Positions 25,791 through 33,400 of a stretch of 49,444 bases of DNA are shown one piece after another (the first letter of the stretch is position 1; each line of letters opens with the position of its first letter). The stretch is from Fodinibacter sp038210185 (lineage in GTDB: Bacteria > Actinomycetota > Actinomycetes > Actinomycetales > Dermatophilaceae): NCBI GenBank assembly GCA_038210185.1, contig JBBQWX010000012.1, forward strand, positions 1 to 49,444. The letters are read 5' to 3'. Position numbers and translations under genes: made by a program. Under the pieces are notes generated by a model. It saw nothing but the letters and a program-made list of their open reading frames with translations. It did not search any database and was not told the origin of the DNA.

Positions 25791-26453
25791 TCACCGGCCG
25801 ATCGTGCCCGCCAGGTCGAGTACCGCGGCGGCAACGGCATCCGGGTCGACGAGGTGGTGCAGGTGCAGCGCCCCCTCGAACACGAAGGTCGGCCAGCCGA
25901 GCCGCCGGGCGAGCGCGGTCTCCTCGGCGTAGGTGTCGCCGAGGGCGAGGTAGGCCTGCGGGCTCGTGACCCAGCAGCCCGGGCCGCCGAGACGGGAGCG
26001 GAAGTAGGCCAACGGCATCCGGGCCTCGTCGGCGCGAATACGGGCGAGCACCACCGGGTCCGGCACGACCGCCCCGATGTCCGCGTCGTCCCACCAGCGG
26101 GTCCACGGGGGCAACGACCCGTCGAGGTCGGCGAGGTGCTCGAGCAGCCCCTCGGGGGCCAGCGTCGCCTCACCCCGCTCCGGGGGCAGTGCCGCGTCGA
26201 CGTACACGACAGGCACGCCACCGGCGGCCGCCACGGCATACCGCCCGGCGTTGCTGTGCGCCACGACGAGATCGGCGCCCCGGGTGGTCACGGCCTCCCG
26301 GAAGGCGGCGAGGACCGGCTCCGGCCCGCGCGGGGCCTGCGGCACCGCAGCGACTGCGGCGCCCCACCCGTGACGCCCGAGGGCGCCGACGAGCGGGGCG
26401 TAGGCGCGAGCGGGCAGGAGCGGGCTCGGGAGCAGGACTGCGGCTCTCGGCAC
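25791..26453 (-). CDS. alpha/beta hydrolase family protein
   Basis: A 220-residue protein with alpha/beta-hydrolase order: N-terminal strand AAVLLPSPLLP, the nucleophile elbow VVAHSNAGRYA (Ser in HSNAG), VVYVDAALPP and a late FVFEGALHLHHLVDPDAVA that can supply the catalytic His. The acid is probably in the region GDTYAEE. Short for the fold and without a named family. Convergent with DUF427 (4-bp gap); 125 bp downstream of hpd and perhaps part of its transcript. Confidence 0.72.
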   Translation of the reverse strand: MPRAAVLLPSPLLPARAYAPLVGALGRHGWGAAVAAVPQAPRGPEPVLAAFREAVTTRGADLVVAHSNAGRYAVAAAGGVPVVYVDAALPPERGEATLAPEGLLEHLADLDGSLPPWTRWWDDADIGAVVPDPVVLARIRADEARMPLAYFRSRLGGPGCWVTSPQAYLALGDTYAEETALARRLGWPTFVFEGALHLHHLVDPDAVAAAVLDLAGTIGR

Positions 26454-26490
26454 CGCCCAACGCTACGCGTCGTGCGGGGGGAGTCCAGGG

Positions 26491-26562
26491 TCGGGGGGAT
26501 TCCGGGGGTCGGGGGGATTCCGGGAGTCGGGGGGATTCCGGGAGTCGGGGGGATTCCGGGGG
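26491..26562. repeat. 18-bp tandem repeat, four copies
   Basis: Four consecutive copies of an 18-bp unit (TCGGGGGGATTCCGGGAG, with GG in place of AG in units one and four) lie in the gap between hpd and the alpha/beta hydrolase gene. A partial fifth copy precedes them. The unit is noncoding here. Confidence 0.9.
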
Positions 26563-26578
26563 CCGGAGCCACCGGAGG

Positions 26579-27817
26579 TCAGAGGTTGCCGCGCAGGTCC
26601 TGTTCGCGCTCGATCGACTCGAACAGCGCCTTGAAGTTGCCCTTGCCGAAGCCGAGCGACCCGTGCCGCTCGATGATCTCGAAGAACACCGTCGGGCGGT
26701 CGCCGAGCGGCTTGGTGAAGATCTGCAGCAGGTAGCCGTCCTCGTCACGGTCGACGAGGATCTTGCGCGCCTTGAGCTCCTCGACGGGCACCCGGACCTC
26801 GCCGATGCGGGCCCGCAGCTCGGGGTCGTCGTAGTAGGTGTCGGGGGTGTCGAGGAACTCCACACCCTCCTTGCGCAGCTCGTCGACGGTGCGCAGGATG
26901 TCGTTCGTCGCGAGCGCGAGGTGCTGGGCGCCAGGGCCCGCGTAGAACTCGAGGTACTCGTCGATCTGGCTCTTGCGGGCGGCGATGGCCGGCTCGTTGA
27001 GCGGAAACTTCACCCGGTGGTTGCCGTTGGCGACGACCTTGCTCATCAGCGCCGAGTAGTCGGTGGCGATGTCGTCGCCGATGAACTCGGCCATGTTCAC
27101 GAAGCCCATGACCTTGTTGTAGTACCCGACCCACTGGTCCATCTTGCCGAGCTCGACGTTGCCGACGACGTGGTCGAGGGCCTGGAAGAGCCGCTTCGGG
27201 GCGCCGTCACGCTTGACGTACGTCGAGGCCGTGGGGAAGTAACCGGGCAGGTAGCGGCCGGCATACGTGACGCCGTCGACCTGGCGCTGCACCAGGGTGT
27301 GGCGGGTCTCGCCGTAGGTGGCGATGGCGGCGACCCGCACCGAGCCGTGCTCGTCACTGACGGTCTCGGGCTCCTGCAGCACGGTCGCACCCGCGCGGCG
27401 CGCCTGGTCGATGCAGCGGTCGACATTGGGCACCTCGAGCGAGATGTCGACGACGCCGTCGCCGTGCTTGGCGTGGTGGGCGACGAGCGGGCTGTCGGGG
27501 CTGACCGCGCCCATGATGACGAACCGGATCGAGCCCGACTTCAGCACGAAGGCCTTGTGGTCGCGGGTGCCGTTCTCCGGGCCGGCGTAGGCCACGAGCT
27601 CCATGCCCCACGCGCTCTGGTAGTAGTGCGCCGACTGGGTGGCGTTGCCGACGACGAACACCAGGGCGTCCCAGCCGGTGACGGGGAACGGGTCCTGCTT
27701 CTCGTCGTACTCGACGAGGCCGACGAGCTGCTTGAGCTGCTGGAGGTCCAGACCTGCCTGGCGCTCCTGCTCGGTGAGGTCGAGGTGGCTGGCCGGCGTC
27801 GTGGTCGTGTCAGTCAT
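26579..27817 (-). CDS. hpd: 4-hydroxyphenylpyruvate dioxygenase
   Basis: A 412-residue Fe(II) dioxygenase converting 4-hydroxyphenylpyruvate to homogentisate. Two vicinal-oxygen-chelate domains: N-terminal (DALVFVVGNATQSAHYYQSA) and catalytic C-terminal. Iron ligands: His in ALDHVVGNVELG, His in GAQHLALATNDI, Glu in TVFFEIIERHG. The C-terminal gate (GFGKGNFKALFESIEREQDL) is present. It supplies the substrate for hmgA. Divergent from an Lrp/AsnC regulator. Confidence 0.96.
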   Translation of the reverse strand: MTDTTTTPASHLDLTEQERQAGLDLQQLKQLVGLVEYDEKQDPFPVTGWDALVFVVGNATQSAHYYQSAWGMELVAYAGPENGTRDHKAFVLKSGSIRFVIMGAVSPDSPLVAHHAKHGDGVVDISLEVPNVDRCIDQARRAGATVLQEPETVSDEHGSVRVAAIATYGETRHTLVQRQVDGVTYAGRYLPGYFPTASTYVKRDGAPKRLFQALDHVVGNVELGKMDQWVGYYNKVMGFVNMAEFIGDDIATDYSALMSKVVANGNHRVKFPLNEPAIAARKSQIDEYLEFYAGPGAQHLALATNDILRTVDELRKEGVEFLDTPDTYYDDPELRARIGEVRVPVEELKARKILVDRDEDGYLLQIFTKPLGDRPTVFFEIIERHGSLGFGKGNFKALFESIEREQDLRGNL

Positions 27818-27924
27818 CCGAACACTCTGCGGGATCAGAGCACGGTGTGCAACGGTGGGCCTGCGAGGTGGTCAGCCTGCGCACGGTGCTTGTCGCGAAT
27901 GGGGCCGACCAGGACAATGTGACC
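27818..27924. promoter_or_regulatory. hpd / regulator divergent promoter with GCACGGTG repeats
   Basis: Two copies of GCACGGTG occur at 27840-27847 and 27881-27888, 41 bp apart (about four helical turns). The first extends to the palindrome GCACGGTGTGC. Spacing in whole turns is what an octameric Lrp/AsnC protein would use. The neighbouring regulator is the likely binder; this is inference. Confidence 0.45.
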
Positions 27925-28434
27925 ATGGCGCGCCAGACCGGGGTGGACCCCCTCGACGCACGGCTCCTCGCCCTGTTCACCGACGACCCGCACGTGGGGG
28001 TCCTCGGGGCGTCGCGGGCGTTGGGCGTGGCTCGCGGCACCGTGCAGGCCCGGCTCGACCGGCTCCAGGAGCGAGGGGTCGTGAAGTCCTTCGCCCCGCA
28101 GGTCGACGCCGGCGCCCTCGGCTACCCCGTCACGGCCTTCTGCACCCTCGAGATCCGCCAGCGCCAGGGTCACGAACCGGTCGTCGCGCACCTCTCGGCG
28201 ATCCCCGAGGTGCTCGAGATCCACTCGATCACCGGGGTCGGCGACCTCGTCGTGCGCATCGTCGCCCGCGACAACGCCGACCTCGGCCGGGTGATCGACG
28301 AGATCATCGACGACACCCACGTCCTGCGGGCCAACACGGCGATCTGCCTGGTGACGCACCTGGACCACCGCACCGGCCCGCTCGTCCAGGCGGCCGCCAC
28401 CCGGGGCTCCGCCGCCGCCGCCGGTCGAGAGTAG
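27925..28434 (+). CDS. Lrp/AsnC family transcriptional regulator
   Basis: A 169-residue regulator: N-terminal helix-turn-helix (PLDARLLALFTDDPHVGVLG, then ASRALGVARGTVQARLDRLQ) and a C-terminal RAM effector-binding domain (ITGVGDLVVRIVARDNADLG). Divergent from hpd, so it probably senses an aromatic amino acid or pathway intermediate and controls hpd. A GTG two codons upstream (27919) is an alternative start. The C-terminal codons lie inside the left arm of a terminator hairpin. Confidence 0.9.
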   Translation: MARQTGVDPLDARLLALFTDDPHVGVLGASRALGVARGTVQARLDRLQERGVVKSFAPQVDAGALGYPVTAFCTLEIRQRQGHEPVVAHLSAIPEVLEIHSITGVGDLVVRIVARDNADLGRVIDEIIDDTHVLRANTAICLVTHLDHRTGPLVQAAATRGSAAAAGRE

Positions 28435-28485
28435 AGAACACTCCGTGCGGCCGGTCAGCGGCACGGCGTGTTCTCTACTCTCGAC
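28424..28485. terminator. long bidirectional terminator hairpin
   Basis: An 18-bp perfect inverted repeat: left arm 28424-28441, right arm 28468-28485, with an inner CCGTGC/GCACGG stem. The left arm includes the last codons and TAG of the regulator gene. It sits between two convergent genes (the 5'-nucleotidase gene ends at 28501), so it can stop transcription from both sides. Confidence 0.85.
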
Positions 28486-28500
28486 TTCCCCCGGGGCGGG

Positions 28501-30363
28501 TCAGCCGGTGATCGTGACCGGCGTTCCGCCGCTCGTCAGCCTCCAGTCGTCGGTGAAGAACGACGGCGGGTCGATGACCGTGTTGGCCGTGACCCAGTCG
28601 ATCATCAGCTGGCGGATCTCCACGGTGCGGTTGTAGACGACCGGCGCGGTCTTGACGTGCGGGAAGTTGCCCCCACCGCTCTGCCGGTAGTTGTTGATGG
28701 CGATGACGAACGGGTCGGTCGCGCCCACGGCCACCCCGCCGTACTGCAGGTTGACGATCCGCGACCCCGGGTCGTTCGCGATGTCGATCTCGTAGGTGAG
28801 CCTCGCGTCGAGCCCGCCCATGATGTCGTAGTTGTAGTCGGGCGTGCCGTTGGGCGCGGTGTCGGTGACGGCGTTCGTCACCGCGGATGCCGGGAAGGGC
28901 CCCGTGCCGCTGACCCGCTGGAAGTAGGCCGCCGACGTCTCCAGGTAGTCCTCCACCTGGGCACCGGTCAGGGTGATGCCGAGCAGGGTGTTGTCGAAGA
29001 TGTAGAGCCCTGCGACGTCGCGGACGGTGACCTGCCCCGCGGGGATCGCGGCGGCCTTGTTGAAGGGCGCCGCGATCGAGAGCACCGGGGTGCCCTCCTG
29101 CGGTGTGCCGACCAGGGCCGCCTTGACCGTCTGCGCCTGCACGAGGTTGATGAAGTCCATCGCGGCGGTGTCCTGGTAGCGCGACGTCGACGCCGACATC
29201 GCCTCGGTGCAGCTGCCGATCACGCTGTTGACGTAGGTGAGCACCTTCTCGTGGGCCGGGCGCACCAGGGCTGCGATCTTCGCGTCCTCGGGCACCGTGT
29301 TGGCGTTGAGCAGGGTGGCCTTCGACGACGCGACGGTCCACCTGCCGCGCTCGCGCACCAGGTCGAGGTCCATGACGCTGACCCGCATGCCCCAGTAGAG
29401 CGGCTCACTGAGCAGCACGTCACGGCCGGTGACCGCGTTCGTCACCTTCAGCTGGGGCACCTCGACGTGGGCGTGGCCCACGAGGATCGCGTCGATGCCG
29501 GGCACCTGCTCGGCGAGCAGCCGGCTGGCGTTCTCCGGGTAGGGCAGCGCGTCGCCGTAGCTCGACGAGGTCGTCGCGCCGGAGTGGCACGAGACGATGA
29601 CGACGTCGGCCCCGGCGGCCTTCATCCGCGGCACCATGACCTTCGCCTGCTCGACGATGCCGGGGAAGCGCACCTTGCCCTCGACGTTGGTGGCGTCCCA
29701 GATCGCCACGCCCGGGGTGACCAGCCCGAGGATGCCGACGGTGACCGGCTTCTCGCCACGCACCTTGACCCGCTTGAGCACGTACGGCGCGAAGATCGGC
29801 TTCCCGGTGTTCCAGTCGACCGAGTTCGCCGACAGCAGCGGGAAACGGCACTGGCGCTGGAACGCGCGCAGGGTGTCGAGCCCGTAGTTGTACTCGTGGT
29901 TGCCCAGGGCTGCCGCGTCGTAGCCGACGGCGTTCATGGCGGTGGCCATCGGGTGCCGGGAGCCGCCGGTGATCGGGTCGATCTTGGCGTAGTAGTACGC
30001 CAGCGGGGTGCCCTGGATGGTGTCACCCGCATCGAGCGTCAGGCAGTGGTCGGCTCCCCGCTCGGCGCGCATGTTCGTGATGAGCGTGGCGGCCTTGGCG
30101 ATGCCGATCTGGTTGCCCTTGCTGTCGCTGTAGGCGGCGTTGTTGAAGTAGTTCCAGTTGTAGACGTTGCCGTGCAGGTCGGTGGTGCCGAGCACGGTGA
30201 GCGTGAAGCGCCCGCGCTGGTGGTGCCTCGGCCGGGGGTGCCCGTGCGCGCCGGCGGCCTGCGCGTCGGTGGCGGTGAAGAGCCCGGCGCCGCCGACCAC
30301 GGCCATGGTGAGCAGCTGTCGGCGGGAGGCGGCGGACGTGGTCTGGGGCTCGGTGGAGGTCAC
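28501..30363 (-). CDS. Tat-exported 5'-nucleotidase / UDP-sugar hydrolase family protein
   Basis: A 620-residue protein from GTG at 30363. Twin-arginine signal (ASRRQLLTMAVVGGAGLF) at residues 12-30. Calcineurin-like domain: LGTTDLHGNVYNW, LDAGDTIQGTPLA, GNHEYNYGLDTL, SCHSGA and GHAHVEVPQ provide the dimetal site. The C-terminal 5_nucleotid_C domain (VRDVAGLYIFDNTLLGITLT, YRQSGGGNFPHV) binds the nucleotide. It should dephosphorylate nucleotides or 2',3'-cyclic nucleotides outside the membrane, for phosphate or nucleoside scavenging. Confidence 0.92.
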   Translation of the reverse strand: MTSTEPQTTSAASRRQLLTMAVVGGAGLFTATDAQAAGAHGHPRPRHHQRGRFTLTVLGTTDLHGNVYNWNYFNNAAYSDSKGNQIGIAKAATLITNMRAERGADHCLTLDAGDTIQGTPLAYYYAKIDPITGGSRHPMATAMNAVGYDAAALGNHEYNYGLDTLRAFQRQCRFPLLSANSVDWNTGKPIFAPYVLKRVKVRGEKPVTVGILGLVTPGVAIWDATNVEGKVRFPGIVEQAKVMVPRMKAAGADVVIVSCHSGATTSSSYGDALPYPENASRLLAEQVPGIDAILVGHAHVEVPQLKVTNAVTGRDVLLSEPLYWGMRVSVMDLDLVRERGRWTVASSKATLLNANTVPEDAKIAALVRPAHEKVLTYVNSVIGSCTEAMSASTSRYQDTAAMDFINLVQAQTVKAALVGTPQEGTPVLSIAAPFNKAAAIPAGQVTVRDVAGLYIFDNTLLGITLTGAQVEDYLETSAAYFQRVSGTGPFPASAVTNAVTDTAPNGTPDYNYDIMGGLDARLTYEIDIANDPGSRIVNLQYGGVAVGATDPFVIAINNYRQSGGGNFPHVKTAPVVYNRTVEIRQLMIDWVTANTVIDPPSFFTDDWRLTSGGTPVTITG

Positions 30364-30448
30364 GATCGGCGACCCTAGCCCGGCATCCGGCGCAGCGCGC
30401 GTCGAGCGACCGGCCGCTCGGTGACCATCGGGCGATGCCGGTCGCAGG

Positions 30449-32221
30449 TCAGCGGCGGCCGACGAACCAGCTCCGGATCCTCTCGACGCGCTCGAGCACC
30501 TGCTCGCTGGTCGCGGCCGCGAGCTCGGGGCCACCGCACGCGCGGCGCAGGTCGAGGTGGATGCTCGCGTGGGGGGTGCCGGTCTTCGACGAGTACGCCG
30601 CGACCAGCTTGTTGAGCTCCTTGCGCTGCGACGCCAGGGCGCGGTGCGCGGAGACCGGCGAGGGCTTGGATGCCGTTGGCGCGCCACCGCGCGCCACCGC
30701 GGCCCTGGTCTGCCTGGCCTGCCGCTCGTTCAGCAGCGTGGTGACCTGCTCGGGCTCCAGCAGGCCGGGCAGGCCCAGGTAGTCCTGCTCCTCCTGCGAC
30801 CCGACCGCTGCATGCAGGCCGAACTGCTGCGCGTCGAAGAGCACGTGGTCGAAGTGCGCGTCGGACTCCAGCGCCTCGAACGAGGAGTCCTCGAGGCCGA
30901 CAGTCCTCTCGGTGCGGTTCGCCGCCGCGAGCAGGCCCTCCTCCTCCGCCCACAACGAGCCCTCTGCCTCGTCGGACGAGGGCCGGTTCAGCGCGTGGTC
31001 GCGCTCCTCCTCCATCGTCGCGGCGTGGGTGAGGATGACGGGTACCGACGGCAGGAAGACCGAGGCCGTCTCGCCGCGGCGGCGAGCCCGCACGAAGCGG
31101 CCGACGGCCTGGGCGAAGAACAGCGGGGTCGAGGTCGACGTGGCGTAGACCCCGACGCACAGTCGGGGCACGTCCACGCCCTCGGACACCATCCGCACGG
31201 CGACCATCCACCGGGACGTGCCCGCGGCGAACGACTCGATGCCGGCGCTGGCCCCGGCGTCGTCGGAGAGCACGACGGTGGGGTTCTGGCCGGTGATGGC
31301 ACGCAGCAGCCGGGCGTAGGCGCGGGCGGACGTCTGGTTGGAGGCGATGACCAGCCCACCGGCATCCGGCACGTGGCGGCGCACCTCGCTCAGCCGCGTG
31401 TCGGCGGCGGCCAGCACCGAGGGCACCCACTCCCCCTTCGGGTCGAGCGCGGTGCGCCACGCCTGGGCGGTCTGGTCCTTGGTGAGCGGCTCCCCGAGGC
31501 GAGCCGCCACCTCGTCACCGGCCCTGGTGCGCCAGCGCATCGCGCCGCCGTAGGCGAGGAAGAGCACCGGGCGCACGACGCCGTCACGCAGCGCGGCGGC
31601 GTACCCGTAGCTGTAGTCGGACGCCGAGCGCAGGATGCCGTCCTCGCCCATCTCGTAGCGCACGAACGGGATGGGGGTGGTGTCCGATCGGAACGGCGTG
31701 CCGGTGAGTGACAGCCGCCGGGTGGCGCCGTCGAACGCCTCGCGGATGCCGTCGCCCCACGAGCGGGCGTCGCCACCGTGGTGGATCTCGTCGAGGATGA
31801 CGAGCGTCGGCGTCTCCTGGGTGCGCCGGCGGTGCAGCTGCGGCTTCGACGCGACCGCGGCGTAGGTCAGGGCAACCCCGTCGTACTCGTGGGACTGCAA
31901 CCCGCTGGAGTTCGAGAAGCCCGGGTTGAGCTGGATGCCGACCCGGCCGGCAGCATCGGCCCACTGGTGCTTGAGGTGCTCGGTGGGGGCGACGACGGTG
32001 ACCGCCCGGATGACGCTGCGGTCGATCAGCTCGGTGGCGATCCGCAGTGCGTACGTGGTCTTGCCGGCCCCCGGCGTGGCCACCGCGAGGAAGTCGCGCT
32101 GCCCGCTGCCCAGGTAGGCCTCGAGGGCGTCCTCCTGCCAGGCGCGCAGCTTCGCGGCGGTACCCCACGCCGCCCGCTCGGGGAAGGCGGGTGACAGGTG
32201 ACCGGCGGCTGAGGTACTCAT
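30449..32221 (-). CDS. DEAD/DEAH-box superfamily 2 helicase
   Basis: A 590-residue helicase starting MSTSAAGHLS. Motifs: Walker A ATPGAGKTTYA, VVAPTEHLKHQW (Ia), LVILDEIHHGGD (DEIH box), LTGTPFRSD (III), and motif VI QAVGRFVRARRRGE. The fold is the XPB/type III restriction-like SF2 class, not RNA DEAD-box. A C-terminal ~190-residue extension ends in RAC, ERVERIRSWF. It may act on DNA; the partner is unknown. No methylase or nuclease genes are adjacent. Confidence 0.88.
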   Translation of the reverse strand: MSTSAAGHLSPAFPERAAWGTAAKLRAWQEDALEAYLGSGQRDFLAVATPGAGKTTYALRIATELIDRSVIRAVTVVAPTEHLKHQWADAAGRVGIQLNPGFSNSSGLQSHEYDGVALTYAAVASKPQLHRRRTQETPTLVILDEIHHGGDARSWGDGIREAFDGATRRLSLTGTPFRSDTTPIPFVRYEMGEDGILRSASDYSYGYAAALRDGVVRPVLFLAYGGAMRWRTRAGDEVAARLGEPLTKDQTAQAWRTALDPKGEWVPSVLAAADTRLSEVRRHVPDAGGLVIASNQTSARAYARLLRAITGQNPTVVLSDDAGASAGIESFAAGTSRWMVAVRMVSEGVDVPRLCVGVYATSTSTPLFFAQAVGRFVRARRRGETASVFLPSVPVILTHAATMEEERDHALNRPSSDEAEGSLWAEEEGLLAAANRTERTVGLEDSSFEALESDAHFDHVLFDAQQFGLHAAVGSQEEQDYLGLPGLLEPEQVTTLLNERQARQTRAAVARGGAPTASKPSPVSAHRALASQRKELNKLVAAYSSKTGTPHASIHLDLRRACGGPELAAATSEQVLERVERIRSWFVGRR

Positions 32222-32363
32222 GGGCGACGGCAACCATAACCGCTCTCGGGGGTGACCTGCCGACGGCCCGGGCGAGATCGCCGGGGCCGGTCAGCTGTGC
32301 TACACGAGATTCAGGCGCGTTTGCCGCACACCCGAACTCGCCCCAACTTTTTCGCCCGATGCG

Positions 32364-32414
32364 GGAAGGTTCACCTTCGCAGCAGAACCCTTGTGGTGCG
32401 AAGGTGAAGCTTCC
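32364..32414 (-). terminator. strong hairpin downstream of the DUF3039 gene
   Basis: A 12-bp perfect stem (TTCACCTTCGCA at 32370-32381 with TGCGAAGGTGAA at 32397-32408) continues, after one G/G mismatch, as GGAAG/CTTCC, giving 17 pairs around a 15-base loop. It lies 32 bases after the DUF3039 stop and upstream of the SF2 helicase start. Confidence 0.8.
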
Positions 32415-32445
32415 GTTGTCGAGCATCGACGCTGGGTCGCGCCTG

Positions 32446-32748
32446 CTACTTGCCGCCGTCCTGCGGGGCCTTCAGGCCTTGGTAGATCTCCTTGCAGGTG
32501 GGGCAGACCGGGAACTTCTCCGGATCACGACCGGGCACCCAGATCTTGCCGCACAGGGCGGTCACCGGCTCACCGGACAGCGCGCTCTCGAGGATCTTCT
32601 CCTTGCGCACGTAGTGCGAGAAGCGCTCGTGGTCGCCGGGCTCGGCGACCTCGGGCACGGTCTCGGTGCGCTCGAGGACGGCCGTGCGGGTCTGGCGCTG
32701 GGGTTCGGGTGCGTTCGGGTCGTCCAGCGGCGGCATCGTGTCGCTCAT
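32446..32748 (-). CDS. DUF3039 domain protein
   Basis: A 100-residue protein. Core: HERFSHYVRKEKILESALSG, EPVTALCGKIWVPGRDPEKF and PVCPTCKEIYQGL. One Cys in ALCGK plus the CPTC pair with the His near residue 45 suggest a small metal site. DUF3039 is a widely conserved actinobacterial family without a known function. Flanked by hairpins on both sides, so it is probably a single-gene transcript. Confidence 0.9.
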   Translation of the reverse strand: MSDTMPPLDDPNAPEPQRQTRTAVLERTETVPEVAEPGDHERFSHYVRKEKILESALSGEPVTALCGKIWVPGRDPEKFPVCPTCKEIYQGLKAPQDGGK

Positions 32749-32782
32749 CCGGGCAGTGTATGCCGGGATGTTCCCGGGGGTC

Positions 32783-32822
32783 GGGTGCTTAGGTGGTTGC
32801 TGGGGCAGCCGCCTGAGCACCC
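32783..32822 (-). terminator. hairpin terminator after the AlgH gene
   Basis: GGGTGCTTAGGTGG at 32783-32796 pairs along its whole length with CCGCCTGAGCACCC at 32809-32822 (14 pairs, two of them G-T/U). It begins 17 bases after the stop codon of the YqgE/AlgH gene in the direction of transcription. Confidence 0.75.
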
Positions 32823-32839
32823 AACGCTGAATGGATCCA

Positions 32840-33400
32840 TCAGTTGAGGGACGGGTCACTGGGGAACCAGGCGACCCAGCGCAGCGGCTCGGGCTGGCGG
32901 CGCAGCACCCTGCGCCACAGCTCGTCCGGCTCTGCGGTGAAGACGTCGCGGCTCTGGCTGTCGACGACGAACCACGACCCGGTCGTGATCTCGACCTCGA
33001 GCTGCCCCGCCGACCACCCGGCATACCCGGCGAAGATCCGCAGGCCCGCCACCTCGTGCACCACGAGCGTCGGCGGGGTGTCGAGGTCGACCAGGGCCAC
33101 CGCCCCGAAGAGGCGGCGCACCCCGGTCGGCGCCGGGGAGTCGCCCGGCACGGCCACCAGGCCGAGCGCCGAGTCGAGCTGCACCGGCCCGCCCTGGAAT
33201 ACCTTCGCGGGCCGGGTCGCGTGCTCCTCCCAGCCGGGCAGCACCGCGTCGACGTCGGCGTCGATGGGGCGGTTGAGCACCAGCCCCTGCGCACCGTCGT
33301 CGTCGTGGTGCAGCACCAGGACCACACTGCGCCGGAAGACGCCCTCCTCGATCTGCGGAGTCGCGACGAGGAGCTGCCCGGTCGTGTGGGTCTGGCTCAC
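32840..33400 (-). CDS. YqgE/AlgH family protein
   Basis: A 186-residue protein from GTG at 33400, overlapping the helicase stop by 4 bp (GTGA). UPF0301 hallmarks: GQLLVATPQIEEGVFRRSVV, LVLHHDDDGAQGLVLNRP, FQGGPVQLDSALGLV and FAGYAGWSAGQLEVEI. The family is named for algH of Pseudomonas; its biochemical role is not settled. Translationally coupled to the DEAD-box RNA helicase. Confidence 0.92.
   Translation of the reverse strand: MSQTHTTGQLLVATPQIEEGVFRRSVVLVLHHDDDGAQGLVLNRPIDADVDAVLPGWEEHATRPAKVFQGGPVQLDSALGLVAVPGDSPAPTGVRRLFGAVALVDLDTPPTLVVHEVAGLRIFAGYAGWSAGQLEVEITTGSWFVVDSQSRDVFTAEPDELWRRVLRRQPEPLRWVAWFPSDPSLN

Noticed and set aside
28468..30378. Plus-strand frame of over 600 codons opposite the 5'-nucleotidase gene
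   Set aside because: Composition rich in Arg, Val, Gly, Asp and His typical of a shadow frame; the opposite strand has clear catalytic motifs and a Tat signal.
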